A stretch of DNA of 64,000 nucleotides, from assembly GCA_913062645.1 (NCBI GenBank), contig CAJXVW010000002.1, forward strand, positions 186,001 to 250,000, in the 5' to 3' direction. The notes below the pieces were generated by a model. That model was not told the origin of the DNA. It saw nothing but the letters and a program-made list of their open reading frames with translations, and searched no databases. This document shows, in pieces, positions 16,716 to 26,275 of the stretch. The translations under genes were made by a program, and so were the position numbers. This stretch comes from an uncultured Mycoplasmatota bacterium. GTDB taxonomy: Bacteria > Bacillota_I > Bacilli_A > Izemoplasmatales > Izemoplasmataceae. Each line of letters begins with the position of its first letter. The first letter of the stretch is position 1.

Positions 16716-16905
16716 TGAATTTAATGAATTAATTTGATATTGTTTCATTTTCAAACTAGTTTCTCTGGTAAGCGTAGGTAGGCCAAAGTACTAATGTCGA
16801 TTTTTCCGAAAAATACGATTTCCGACGCATCGCGCCCGCGCGAGCACAAGTCGCATTTCGGACGTCGCCAGATTAGATTTTTTCATTCTTATTTAGAATT
16901 CTTAT

Positions 16906-16941
16906 GATATTCACAGGATATTCACAAGATACCCTTATAAT
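16906..16941 (+). promoter_or_regulatory. Promoter with direct repeats, giant lipoprotein gene
   Basis: -10 TATAAT at 16936-16941. Two copies of GATATTCACA (16906-16915, 16917-16926), 11 bases apart, cover the -35 zone in place of a consensus -35. This suggests a regulator binding one face of the helix. Confidence 0.55.
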
Positions 16942-16989
16942 GGAATTAGAAACTATTCGTAATTTTTACAATTAGGAGGACTACATACT

Positions 16990-19900
16990 GTGAAACGATT
17001 GATTCTGCTTTCTGTCATTTTTCTTACCGGATTCACCCTGTCCGGCTGCGACTTGATCCCGTCCGACGTGGTTGACACGCTGACCGAGGATCTGTGTCGC
17101 GAAGACCCGAACAACGAACTGTGCGCGATCGACGACCTCAGCAACGTCGCTGAAGACGTCGCCGAAGGCCTCGTCACCGACGCCATCGACGTGCTCAACG
17201 ACGGCAACGCCGACGTATGCGACACCGTCTTCTCGATCACCAACACCGACCTGCTCGACGCCTGCAAAGACGGCACCCTGTTGCCCCAAGGCGTGACCGA
17301 GTTCACCGTCATCACCGCCGAACAGGAGGGAGATGTCTACATCTTCAAAGGATCCACCGGCGACGCCTTCCACGAAGTCCGCGTCACCTACGGCGAAGTC
17401 GAAGGCGCGATGCGCATCACTTCGATGAGCATCACCGAAATCGAGGATCCGACCCCTGTCACCGAACTCACCGACGAAGAATTCATCCGCGCGTTCTTTG
17501 CCGACTACGTCGATTCCAACATCGATTTCAACACCTTCTTCGCAACGTATCTCAGCGGCAACACGCAAGGGATCTTCGAAGCGGACGACCGTGATGAAGA
17601 CCTGACCAACGGTTTCACCGTCACGGTCGATGCGATCACCATGTTGGACGCTGGCAAATATGAAGTTACCTATACGTACTCCGTTGGAACCGAGACCGAA
17701 ACGCTGACCCTCGTCTACTTGATTCTCGACAACGAAGGTACTCGCTACATCGAACTCGATCTAGACGGCGACACTGGCAACAACGAAGAGACCGCTCTCA
17801 CCGTTGCCGAGTTCGAAACGCTGTTCAACCAGTTCATCGCGGATTATCTCAACCCCGACATCACCGATCAGCAACTGACTGAAACGTGGTTCGACAGCAC
17901 CGACGAAGACTTCAACCAAGGCCGCCAGGCGAACATCACCGCTGGCACGACGATCACGTTCGTCAGCGCCACCAGTGTTGGTGACAATGTGTTCGAGGTG
18001 ACCGTCGAATTCAATGACGGCACCAGCACCGAAACCGACACGACCAAAATCTCCGTCTACGACGACAACGGCCGCACCGTACTGGTGTTCGACGGCGTCG
18101 ACGACGATTGCGACGGCACCGTCGACGAATGCAATCCCGATGACCTTGTCACCGGTGCGGATGCCGAACTGATCCTCGAACAATACTTCATGGACTACAT
18201 CGACGACACCATCACCAACCAGGAATTCGCCGACACCTACTTCGAAGGCTACCTCGATCCGGAATTCGCAGCGCTGCGTACCGACGAACTCGCCCGCGGT
18301 GTTACCTTTGACATCAAGAGCGTGACCCATTTCGAAGACGGCTCGTTCATCGTCGAATACACTCTCTTCGAAGGTGAAGACATGGTCCTGCGGAAGCGTC
18401 CCGGACGCATTCGCCAACGTCCCGACCTGCTTGTGGTCGAATGGGATGCGTTGATTGACGAACAAGTCGAAACCGATCCCGTCTTCGTCACCTCGTTCTT
18501 CACGGCCTTCGTCGCCGATTATCTGGACGCCGACGTCACCGACGCAGAGCTTCAGACATCCTACTTCGGCGATCAGGACATGGCCTGGTTCTACGAACAG
18601 CGCGCCAACGATCTCATCGACGGCATCAACATCCAGGTCGACATGGTCGAACCCTACGATGATTTCGGCATCTTCACCGTCAAACTCACCATCACCAGCG
18701 GAACCGAAAGTTTCCAAGAAGATATCAAGATCAAAATCCGTCGCATCGACGCCGCGACTCCGGTCCTGTATTTCCTCGACGACGATGACGACGGCGACGG
18801 CATCCCCGTCGCCGACGAAACCGAAGCGCTCCAGATTCTCACCGACTTCGTCAACGATTACAACAATGCGGCCATCACCGATGAAGATCTAAAGATGATG
18901 TATGGTCTGTATGAGTCGTTCTTTGTTCTCGATCAACGTCGGCTTGACATGGAATCCGGCGTCACCCTCACCCTCGGCATGCTAACGCCGAAGTCCGAAT
19001 GGGGCGAAGGCGTCTACGAAGTGACCTTCTACGCCAACTCCAACGACGCACCGGAAGAAACCCGCGTCACCGCCGTATTGGTGGTCCGCTACGCCGATCA
19101 GACGATGCTCTACTTCGACAGCGATGACGACGGCGACGGCATCCCGATCGTCGACGAAGCGATAGCCGACCAACTTCTCCGTGACTTTGTCGCCGACTAC
19201 AACGATCCCGCCGTCAGCGACGATCAACTGATGATGACCTATGGTCTCTACGACTCCTACTTCATCATCGATCAACGCATCAAGGACATGCAAGCAGGTG
19301 TCACGCTCTCGCTCAGCATGTTCACGCCGATGTTCGAATACGGCGACGGCGTCTATGAAGTCACGTTACTCGCCAACTCCAACGACGCACCGGAAGAAAC
19401 CCGCGTCACCGCGGTCATTCTCGTCACCTATCAGGACTCCTCGATGATCATCTTCGAAGATCCCAATCAGGACGGCACCCCGGTCGTCGATCCACTCGAA
19501 GCCGAACAACTGCTGCGCGACTTTGTCGCCGATTACAACGATCCGCTCAAGACCAACGACGACCTCGCGATGAAATGGGGTCTCTACGACGGCGGTTATC
19601 CGTTCCTCAACGATCGTCAGATGGATCAGGACATGGGCGTCACGCTCACGTTCGGTATGCTCGAACCGGCGCTGGAACTCGGTGATGGTGCGTACCACGT
19701 CACGTTCTATGCCAACCAACCCGACCAACCGGAGCAAACCCGCGTTACCGCGGTGCTGATTGTCCGCTACGCCGATCAGACGATGCTCGCCTTCGGCCCG
19801 GGCAACGGCATCGACAATGACTGCGACTACGTGGGCGACATATGCGAAGTCGTCACCGATCCGGCCGTAGCCCAAGGTTACATGGAAGCATTCCTCGCCA

Positions 19901-20835
19901 TGTACAACGACCCGACCGTTTCCATCGACATGCTGTACCCGTATGTCATCGAATACCTGTCCCTGTTCGACATGCGCGACATGGATCTCGCCGACGGCAT
20001 CGCCTGGAGCGTCGCTTCGGTTGAAGACCTGGGCGACAACGTGTTCTTGTTCCGTCTGGAGCACCTGCACACAGAAGGCGTCGTCCATCGTGACATCGCC
20101 GTCCGCATGTACCACCGCGGTTCGATGGCGATGCTCCGCGAAGTGTTCGTCCCGGAACTGTTCTATGAAACCGATCTGACGGTTATTACATCGTTCCTCA
20201 CCGATTTGTTCGCAGCACTCAACGATTCCACCATGACCAACGACATGATCAATGACATGTACTTTGGCGGAATGGCTCCCGAGTCGTTCTTCGAATACCG
20301 TGGTGGCGGCGGTGGCGGTGGCCGCATCTACATCCTCAACAGCATCGAACAACCACAACCGATCGGCTCGCCCGACGTCCTTGATGCGATGTTCATTCTG
20401 AACTTCGATGTCGATGTCGACGGTGTTCTCCACAACTACACCTACGATGTGTACTTCTGGAAACACGAAGGCGGCTTGTGGATGGAAGTCATGATGCCGT
20501 ACGTCGGCGACATGGAACTGGAGATCTTCGTCTACAACTTCGTGGAAATGATTTCCTCTCCGGACACACCGCTCGATCTCGTCTGTGAAGATTTCACCAC
20601 CACATCGGATCCGCTGTGCACGGCAATCTTCAACTACCATCGTGACAACGGTTACTACGCCTATGTCGACCGCCTCGACTATCAGGATGACGGATCGTAT
20701 CTGGCTGTCATCGTCACCGTCGACGACCTTGGTGAAATGGTGGAAACCAACACCTTCATCTTCCGTCACAGCGCTGACAACCCGCTCTACGAAGCCGAAA
20801 CGACGACTGGCAACAACCCGCTTTACGAAAACTGA
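16990..20835 (+). CDS. Giant repeat lipoprotein with acidic Asp-rich loops
   Basis: 1281 residues from a GTG start behind GGAGG. A signal peptide ends in the lipobox LSGC (C20), so the protein is anchored to the outer membrane leaflet. The rest is about ten degenerate ~110-residue repeats starting near residues 158, 270, 387, 493, 606, 719, 831, 953, 1063 and 1173. Each opens with a helix like LLRDFVADYNDP and [T/S]DDQL, then a strand-rich part (VTLTLGML, GVYEVTF, ETRVTAVLVV). Units 5-7 are nearly identical. Between units are Asp-rich loops (DDDDDGDGIP, DDDCDGTVDEC) resembling thrombospondin type 3 calcium loops. A seven-glycine tract lies in unit 9. Function unknown; adhesion, surface coat or ligand binding are possible. 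Confidence 0.85.
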   Translation: MKRLILLSVIFLTGFTLSGCDLIPSDVVDTLTEDLCREDPNNELCAIDDLSNVAEDVAEGLVTDAIDVLNDGNADVCDTVFSITNTDLLDACKDGTLLPQGVTEFTVITAEQEGDVYIFKGSTGDAFHEVRVTYGEVEGAMRITSMSITEIEDPTPVTELTDEEFIRAFFADYVDSNIDFNTFFATYLSGNTQGIFEADDRDEDLTNGFTVTVDAITMLDAGKYEVTYTYSVGTETETLTLVYLILDNEGTRYIELDLDGDTGNNEETALTVAEFETLFNQFIADYLNPDITDQQLTETWFDSTDEDFNQGRQANITAGTTITFVSATSVGDNVFEVTVEFNDGTSTETDTTKISVYDDNGRTVLVFDGVDDDCDGTVDECNPDDLVTGADAELILEQYFMDYIDDTITNQEFADTYFEGYLDPEFAALRTDELARGVTFDIKSVTHFEDGSFIVEYTLFEGEDMVLRKRPGRIRQRPDLLVVEWDALIDEQVETDPVFVTSFFTAFVADYLDADVTDAELQTSYFGDQDMAWFYEQRANDLIDGINIQVDMVEPYDDFGIFTVKLTITSGTESFQEDIKIKIRRIDAATPVLYFLDDDDDGDGIPVADETEALQILTDFVNDYNNAAITDEDLKMMYGLYESFFVLDQRRLDMESGVTLTLGMLTPKSEWGEGVYEVTFYANSNDAPEETRVTAVLVVRYADQTMLYFDSDDDGDGIPIVDEAIADQLLRDFVADYNDPAVSDDQLMMTYGLYDSYFIIDQRIKDMQAGVTLSLSMFTPMFEYGDGVYEVTLLANSNDAPEETRVTAVILVTYQDSSMIIFEDPNQDGTPVVDPLEAEQLLRDFVADYNDPLKTNDDLAMKWGLYDGGYPFLNDRQMDQDMGVTLTFGMLEPALELGDGAYHVTFYANQPDQPEQTRVTAVLIVRYADQTMLAFGPGNGIDNDCDYVGDICEVVTDPAVAQGYMEAFLAMYNDPTVSIDMLYPYVIEYLSLFDMRDMDLADGIAWSVASVEDLGDNVFLFRLEHLHTEGVVHRDIAVRMYHRGSMAMLREVFVPELFYETDLTVITSFLTDLFAALNDSTMTNDMINDMYFGGMAPESFFEYRGGGGGGGRIYILNSIEQPQPIGSPDVLDAMFILNFDVDVDGVLHNYTYDVYFWKHEGGLWMEVMMPYVGDMELEIFVYNFVEMISSPDTPLDLVCEDFTTTSDPLCTAIFNYHRDNGYYAYVDRLDYQDDGSYLAVIVTVDDLGEMVETNTFIFRHSADNPLYEAETTTGNNPLYEN

Positions 20836-20850
20836 TTTCAACCGCAAAAC

Positions 20851-20885
20851 AAAACCCCGACGATTGCTCGTTCGGGGTTTTTTCG
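20851..20885. terminator. Bidirectional terminator
   Basis: AACCCCGA (20853-20860) pairs with TCGGGGTT (20872-20879), then TTTTTCG on the plus strand. It serves the lipoprotein gene and, in reverse, metG. Confidence 0.8.
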
Positions 20886-20887
20886 TG

Positions 20888-22828
20888 TCAGGAAATCTTG
20901 TCGCCGGGATTGAGATCGTTGAGTTCGATTACTTCCAGCGTCTTCTTATTACTGCCGGCGAGGAGCATCCCTTCGCTCAGTTCGCCGCGCAGCTTGACGG
21001 GCTTGAGGTTCTTGACAATGACGACCTTCTTGCCGATCATGTCGTCGGGCGTGTAGTACTTGGTGATGCCGGAGACGATCTGACGGACGCGGTCACCGGT
21101 GTCGACTTGTGACACGAGCAACTTGTCGGCGTTGGGGTGGGCCTTGCAGTCCTTGATGAGACCGACGACGAGTTCCAGTTTGGCGAAGTCGTCGATCGTG
21201 ATGAATGCTTCTTCTTTCGGTTTCGCTTCTTCTTGTTTGACCTTCTGTTTTTTCTGGTTGAGCAGATCCTTGATGAAGGCCTCTTCTTGTTTTTTGTCAA
21301 GCCGTGGGAACAACGGTACCGGGTTGTCGGTGACGGTGACGTCTTCAAGCAATCCAAATGACAGTGCATCCCACGTCCGCAACGTCGCCGGAATCTTGAG
21401 TTGCGCGAACAGTTCTTCCGAGGCGTCGACGAGGATCGGCCGTAGCAGCACGCCGATGTGGCGGAGCGCTTCAACGAGGTTGTACAGAACGCTGTTCAGT
21501 TCGTCCCGTTTGGATTCGTCCTTGGCAAGCACCCAGGGCATCGTTTCGTCGATGTACTTGTTGGTGCGGGAGATCAAACTCCAAAGATTCAAGATCGCGC
21601 TCGAGACTTTCAGTTCGTCCATGTCGGACCGATACAACTCGATCGTCTCAGTAATTTTATCCTTAAGTTCCTGATCAACCTCGAAGTAAGACTTGGCGGG
21701 TTTGGTAACCTTGGAATCGAAGTACTTGTTGATCATGTTGATGGTGCGGTTGAGGAGATTGCCGAAGTCGTTGGCGAGATCGTAGTTGATCCGTGCGACG
21801 AAGTCTTCCGGCGTGAACACGCCGTCACCCGAGTAGGGGATTTCCTTCAAGAGGAAATAGCGCATCGCATCGAGACCGTACTTCGGCACGAGATCATCGG
21901 GATAGACGACCTTGCCTTTGGATTTGCTCATCTTGCCGTCTTTCATCATGTACCAGCCGTGGGCGTACAGTTTGAAAGTGACGGGCACGCCGAGCGCCTT
22001 CAGCATGATCGGCCAGTAGATGGCGTGGAAACGAAGGATATCCTTGCCGACGACGTGAATGACTTCATCGCCCTTCCAGTACTTGTCGTAAAGCGTCGTG
22101 TCTTTGGAGCCGTAACCGAGCGCCGTGATGTAGTTCGAAAGAGCGTCGATCCAGACGTAGACGACGTGATTCGGATTGCTTTTGACTTTGACGCCCCAGT
22201 CGAAACTGGTGCGGGACACTGACAGATCCTGCAGGCCGCTCTTGATGAACGCGACGACTTCGTTCTTGCGGGTTTCCGGGGTGATGAAATCCGGATTCTG
22301 TTCGATGAACTCCAGCAGCCAGTCCTCGTATTTGGACAGACGCAGGAAGTACGATTCTTCCTTGACGAGTTTGGTCGGACGACCGCAGTCGGGGCAGAGA
22401 TTGCCGTCTTCAAGTTGGGTCTCGGTGAAGAAACTCTCGTCGTGGATGCAGTAGTGGCCTTCGTAATGACCGAGATAGATGTCGTCCTGGCCGAGCAGCT
22501 GTTCGAAGATGTCGGCGACGACCGTTTCATGACGGTCTTCGGTGGTGCGGATGAAGTCGTCGTACTCGATATCGAGCAGCTGCCACAGTTTCTTGGTGTC
22601 CGCGGCGATCAGATCAACGTGCTGTTGCGGATCGCGCCCGAGTTCCTTAGCGACGGTTTCGATCTTCTGGCCATGTTCGTCCATGCCGGTGAGATAATAG
22701 GTATCGTAACCGCGCAGTTTCTTGTAGCGGTTCAAGGTGTCGCAAAACACCGTGGTGTACGAATTCCCGATGTGCAGTTTGCCGCTCGGGTAATAGATCG
22801 GGGTGGTGATGTAGAAGGTTTTCTTCAT
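20888..22828 (-). CDS. metG: Methionyl-tRNA synthetase with C-terminal tRNA-binding domain
   Basis: 646 residues. HIGN at 19-22, a zinc site with CPDCGRP, the WIDALSNYITALGYG block and KMSKSKGK are present. A lysine-rich linker (QKKQKVKQEEAKPKEEA) leads to a C-terminal OB-fold tRNA-binding domain (about 540-646, ending LAGSNKKTLEVIELNDLNPGDKIS), which in this class also dimerises the enzyme. The ATG at 22828 follows AAGGAGTG. It closes the tmk-holB-ricT-trmN6-rsmI-metG operon, the Bacillus order in reduced form. No T-box is seen. Confidence 0.96.
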   Translation of the reverse strand: MKKTFYITTPIYYPSGKLHIGNSYTTVFCDTLNRYKKLRGYDTYYLTGMDEHGQKIETVAKELGRDPQQHVDLIAADTKKLWQLLDIEYDDFIRTTEDRHETVVADIFEQLLGQDDIYLGHYEGHYCIHDESFFTETQLEDGNLCPDCGRPTKLVKEESYFLRLSKYEDWLLEFIEQNPDFITPETRKNEVVAFIKSGLQDLSVSRTSFDWGVKVKSNPNHVVYVWIDALSNYITALGYGSKDTTLYDKYWKGDEVIHVVGKDILRFHAIYWPIMLKALGVPVTFKLYAHGWYMMKDGKMSKSKGKVVYPDDLVPKYGLDAMRYFLLKEIPYSGDGVFTPEDFVARINYDLANDFGNLLNRTINMINKYFDSKVTKPAKSYFEVDQELKDKITETIELYRSDMDELKVSSAILNLWSLISRTNKYIDETMPWVLAKDESKRDELNSVLYNLVEALRHIGVLLRPILVDASEELFAQLKIPATLRTWDALSFGLLEDVTVTDNPVPLFPRLDKKQEEAFIKDLLNQKKQKVKQEEAKPKEEAFITIDDFAKLELVVGLIKDCKAHPNADKLLVSQVDTGDRVRQIVSGITKYYTPDDMIGKKVVIVKNLKPVKLRGELSEGMLLAGSNKKTLEVIELNDLNPGDKIS

Positions 22829-22833
22829 GGAAA

Positions 22834-23688
22834 TCACTCCTTGTGGTCACTTTGATGGTAGGTCATGTATACCTCGTTCTTGGTCAGGTTGCGCCGTTTG
22901 GCGACCTGTTTGATGGCGTCCTTGCTGGTCTGTCCGTCGGCGATCAGGGCGTTCACTTCCTCGAGGACCGTCATGTCGACCTCGATGGTTTCGGCGGCGC
23001 TGTTGCCGGCGACGACGAGAACCATTTCACCCTTGACGTCCGGGACGTCCTGGAGCGAGACGGTCGTCCCGCGAATGATCTCCTCGAACTTCTTAGTGAG
23101 TTCGCGAGCAAGCACCAAATCGCGTTCGCCCAGCACCTTGTAAAGCGAGGCGATCGTCTTGTGGATGCGATGCGGTGATTCGTAGAACACGAGGGTTTCC
23201 TCGCGCTCCTTGAGTGCTTCAAGCTGCGCCTCGCGCTTCGATGTCTTGCTGTCCAGGAATCCGTAGAACAAGAACGGATGGGGCGGCAGACCAGCTACCG
23301 TCAGCGCCGTCAACACGGCGCTCGGTCCGGGAATCGACACGACGTTGCAGCCCTGTTCAATCGCGGCTTGCACGACATGATAGCCGGGGTCGCTGACAAG
23401 CGGCATGCCGGCGTCGCTGATGAGCGCGACGGCATCGCCTCCTTCGAGATGACGCAGGATCTCTTCGGTCTGAAGTTCCTTGTTGAAATCATGATAGGAC
23501 TTGAGCGGTTTTCTGATATCGTAGTGCTGCAGCAGTTTTCCCGATACACGGGTGTCTTCGCAGTACACGACGTCGACTTTCTGAAGTGTCTTGACGGCAC
23601 GGTAGGTGATGTCGTCGAGGTTTCCGATCGGGGTCGCGACGAGGTAGAGCGTCGGACGATCGTTGTGAAAGCTTTTCTGGCGGTTCAT
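22834..23688 (-). CDS. rsmI: 16S rRNA 2'-O-methyltransferase RsmI
   Basis: 284 residues. RsmI methylates the ribose of C1402 in 16S rRNA using S-adenosylmethionine. The tetrapyrrole-methylase fold is shown by LYLVATPIGNLDDITYRA, VVYCEDTRVSGKLL, ALISDAGMPLVSDPG and IPGPSAVLTAL, followed by FYESPHRI and RELTKKFEE, with the usual C-terminal RsmI HTH extension (QTSKDAIKQVAKRRNLTKNEVY). It overlaps the upstream methyltransferase gene by 4 bases (ATGA) and is followed by metG 5 bases later. Confidence 0.95.
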   Translation of the reverse strand: MNRQKSFHNDRPTLYLVATPIGNLDDITYRAVKTLQKVDVVYCEDTRVSGKLLQHYDIRKPLKSYHDFNKELQTEEILRHLEGGDAVALISDAGMPLVSDPGYHVVQAAIEQGCNVVSIPGPSAVLTALTVAGLPPHPFLFYGFLDSKTSKREAQLEALKEREETLVFYESPHRIHKTIASLYKVLGERDLVLARELTKKFEEIIRGTTVSLQDVPDVKGEMVLVVAGNSAAETIEVDMTVLEEVNALIADGQTSKDAIKQVAKRRNLTKNEVYMTYHQSDHKE

Positions 23689-24428
23689 CGCGACGTCTCC
23701 TTTCCGTAACCGAAGATGCGGTTGATCTCCTCAGAATATTGGTCGCCTTCGTGGACATAGAGCGGCGCCTCGAACGTCAGGGTCGTGTTGCCGTTGTTGG
23801 CGGCTTCGACCAAAAACATGTTGGAATTCTCACCCATGCGGGGATAGACCAGGCGCATCCGTTTCAGCGAGAAGGCGTGGTTGCGCAAGGTTTCGATGAC
23901 TTCGATGAGGCGCTCTGTCCGATGAACGAGACAGAGGCTGCCACCGGTCTTGAGCAGACGTTTGGCTTCGAAGACGATGTCCGCAAGCGTCACCAGCACT
24001 TCGTGACGAGCGATCGTTTTCGCTTCGTGGTCGTTGACGTTGGAGGTTTCGGTGTATTTGAAAAACGGCGGATTGCACGTGACGATGTCGAATTCGCCGT
24101 TTCGGTAGTGCTTGTGGATGCCACGGATGTCTTGATGTTTGATGGTAATCTGGTCGGCGAGGTCGTTCAAAGCGACGCTTCTGGTGGCCAGATCGACGGC
24201 TACGTCCTGAACGTCGACGCCGATGATCGACGCCTTGGTCTTGAGCGATAGAAACAGCGGCACCGGCGCGTTACCGGTACCAAGATCAAGAATGTTCTGC
24301 GCCCGCGGCGGAACGTTGACGAAGTCCGCGAGCAACGTCGAATCCAGCGAAAACCGGAACATGTCGTCACGCTGGATGATTTTCAGACCGTCGTACCCGA
24401 GCAGATCGTGGATCGCTTCAACGGCCAT
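23685..24428 (-). CDS. tRNA1(Val) A37 N6-methyltransferase-like (YabB/TrmN6)
   Basis: 247 residues. The Rossmann methyltransferase motifs are LDLGTGNAPVPLFL (SAM binding), IIGVDVQ and the catalytic CNPPFF (an NPPF/Y motif typical of N6-adenine methyltransferases). It corresponds to B. subtilis YabB in the same operon position and to E. coli TrmN6, which methylates A37 of tRNA-Val. The start ATG shares a base with the ricT stop (TAATG), and the end overlaps rsmI. Confidence 0.88.
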   Translation of the reverse strand: MAVEAIHDLLGYDGLKIIQRDDMFRFSLDSTLLADFVNVPPRAQNILDLGTGNAPVPLFLSLKTKASIIGVDVQDVAVDLATRSVALNDLADQITIKHQDIRGIHKHYRNGEFDIVTCNPPFFKYTETSNVNDHEAKTIARHEVLVTLADIVFEAKRLLKTGGSLCLVHRTERLIEVIETLRNHAFSLKRMRLVYPRMGENSNMFLVEAANNGNTTLTFEAPLYVHEGDQYSEEINRIFGYGKETSR

Positions 24429-25270
24429 TATTCGCCGCGGCTCTGCTTGCCTTTCTTGTCGTATTCCTCGATCTTGACGAGGTCTTCGACGGGCATCGAC
24501 TTGACGCCGTCGCTCTCGGTCAGGACGCGCACCGACATGTCGATGACGTTGACGCTGATGACGCGACAGCGACCGTCTTCCTTGGTTTGGACAAAACTGT
24601 TCTGCTTGGGCAGTTCACGGCGGTTTTCGGTATACGTGTCGTTTTCGTAACGGATGCAGCACATCAGTTTGCCGCACAGACCCGAGATGTTCGACGGGTT
24701 GAGCGACAGGTTCTGGTTCTTGGCCATGCGGATCGACACGGCGTCGAAATCGCCAAGCCAGGTGTTGCAGCACAGCAAATAGCCGCACGGCCCGATGCCG
24801 CCGAGGAACTTGGCGCCGTCGCGGGTTCCGACCTGGCGCAGTTCGATGCGCAGGCGGAACTCGTTGGCGAGGTCCTTGACGAGTTCACGGAAATCAACGC
24901 GGCCTTCGGCGTTGAAGTAGATGATCAGTTTACTGCGGTCGAGCGTGTATTCGGCCCCGAGCAGTTTCATCTCAAGCTTGTTGTTGCGGATGTGGCGTTT
25001 GATCTTCTTGAGGTCTTCGGGAATCGATTCGAGGTTCTTCTCGTGATCGTCGAGATCGCGTTCGGACGCCTTGCGCAGGACCGGTTTCAAGGATGAGATG
25101 ATCTGTGCGTCCTCGACGTCCTTCGCTTCTTCGATGACTTCGCCAAGCTCATAGCCGCGGACGGTTTCGACGACGACTTTGTCGTACATCTTGAGCGGCA
25201 GGTGCTTGGGATCGAAATAGTATTTTTTACCGACAGCCTTGAAACGGATGCCGACAACGGTATTGGCCAT
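24428..25270 (-). CDS. ricT: PSP1-domain protein RicT (YaaT)
   Basis: 280 residues. The PSP1 C-terminal domain has the conserved cysteine blocks GPCGYLLCC and GLCGKLMCC, which in B. subtilis bind [4Fe-4S] clusters with RicA and RicF; that complex tunes RNase Y cleavage and, in spore formers, Spo0A phosphorylation. RicA and RicF are not in this window and there are no sporulation genes here, so the RNA-processing role is more likely. It sits between holB and the methyltransferase gene as in Bacillus. Confidence 0.9.
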   Translation of the reverse strand: MANTVVGIRFKAVGKKYYFDPKHLPLKMYDKVVVETVRGYELGEVIEEAKDVEDAQIISSLKPVLRKASERDLDDHEKNLESIPEDLKKIKRHIRNNKLEMKLLGAEYTLDRSKLIIYFNAEGRVDFRELVKDLANEFRLRIELRQVGTRDGAKFLGGIGPCGYLLCCNTWLGDFDAVSIRMAKNQNLSLNPSNISGLCGKLMCCIRYENDTYTENRRELPKQNSFVQTKEDGRCRVISVNVIDMSVRVLTESDGVKSMPVEDLVKIEEYDKKGKQSRGE

Positions 25271-25274
25271 GGTG

Positions 25275-26258
25275 TTACCTTCTTTCCAGTTCGAGTAGTA
25301 GGTTGTCGTACGCCAGACGTTCGTTGATGTACGAACGGATCCTTGACTTCAAGGACAGCATACTCTCCAGTTCATCGATAAGTCGGTTTTTGGGTTTCAT
25401 GTCCGACAGGATCGCGATGGTTTCCATCTGATCGCGGAACACGATGTGCAGCGTGTCGCCGGTGCGGTGATGAATGATGTCTTTCTGATACAGCGTGAGG
25501 AGTGACAAGAACAGCACCGACATGTCCTTGTCCTGATATATTATACTATGATTTTGGTTAAAGTAAAGCACGAGCGGCATCTCGCCGGTGGCGAGGATGC
25601 GGAACACGTCACGAACGGCGTCGAGCAGGTCGAGGAAATATTCCTGTGAGGCGACCTGGAGGGCTTCGTCGACGTTGTTGGTGATGTGGGCCAGCACGCG
25701 GGCCATCTCGTCGTCATAGCCGGCATCCTTGATGTCGGCGATGATGATGTCCTTGTTGAGGGCGTGAAACTGAACGACCTGGCTACGCGAGATGATCGTC
25801 GGCAGCAGACGGTTGATGTTGTTGGTGGTGAGAATGCCGTGGATCCCCGGATAGGGTTCTTCCAGAAACTTGAGCAGTGAGTTGGCGGCGCTGACGTTGA
25901 TGGTGTCGATGTCCTTGATGATGTAGACCTTCTTCCCCGGTTCGATCGACGTCTTGGCGAATTCGTTCTGGAGATCCTGGATCTGTTGTTTCTTGATCAT
26001 GTTGTTGTCGGGTTCGACAATGTACAGATTGGGATGGATCCCCTGTTTGACGCGACGGCAGTTGCTGCACTGCTGGCAGGGTTTGTTGTCTTCGGCCTTG
26101 CACAGGAGCATCTGCGCGAAGTAGATCGCCGTCTGGAACTTCTTGGTGCCGGGTTCGCCTTCGAACAGATAGGCATGCGAAAGACGGTCCTTCTTCATCG
26201 AATTTTCGAGAAGCTGGACCACCCGTGGCTGCGATTGTCGAATGTTGTCAAAGGCCAT
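25275..26258 (-). CDS. holB: DNA polymerase III delta-prime subunit
   Basis: 327 residues, clamp-loader AAA+ subunit. The P-loop is degenerate (EGEPGTKKFQTA, no GKT), as expected for delta prime, which does not hydrolyse ATP. A zinc finger follows (CKAEDNKPCQQCSNC), then the SRC-like and sensor segments (FLEEPYPGIHGILTTNNINRLLPTIISRSQVV). The C-terminal collar region is short and divergent. It lies between tmk (17 bases upstream) and ricT (4 bases downstream). Confidence 0.92.
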   Translation of the reverse strand: MAFDNIRQSQPRVVQLLENSMKKDRLSHAYLFEGEPGTKKFQTAIYFAQMLLCKAEDNKPCQQCSNCRRVKQGIHPNLYIVEPDNNMIKKQQIQDLQNEFAKTSIEPGKKVYIIKDIDTINVSAANSLLKFLEEPYPGIHGILTTNNINRLLPTIISRSQVVQFHALNKDIIIADIKDAGYDDEMARVLAHITNNVDEALQVASQEYFLDLLDAVRDVFRILATGEMPLVLYFNQNHSIIYQDKDMSVLFLSLLTLYQKDIIHHRTGDTLHIVFRDQMETIAILSDMKPKNRLIDELESMLSLKSRIRSYINERLAYDNLLLELERR

Positions 26259-26275
26259 GCTATCACCTGGCTTGC

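Larger units (their letters stand above)
16626..16989. other. Non-coding stretch between rplM and giant lipoprotein gene
   Basis: These 364 bases hold two divergent promoters. Near 16800 there is a 15-base inverted repeat, ATTTTTC-C-GAAAAAT, and near 16906-16926 two direct copies of GATATTCACA. The middle (16810-16880) is GC-rich with no ORF that looks like a protein. No RNA gene was recognised. Confidence 0.6.

Noticed and set aside
19366..20847. 493-residue minus-strand frame under the giant lipoprotein
   Set aside because: Antisense to the repeats; its Val/Asp-rich composition is the complement of the lipoprotein codons.
20829..23700. T-box or SAM riboswitch around metG
   Set aside because: metG follows rsmI by 5 bases and has no leader; no such structure was seen before gltX or cysS either.
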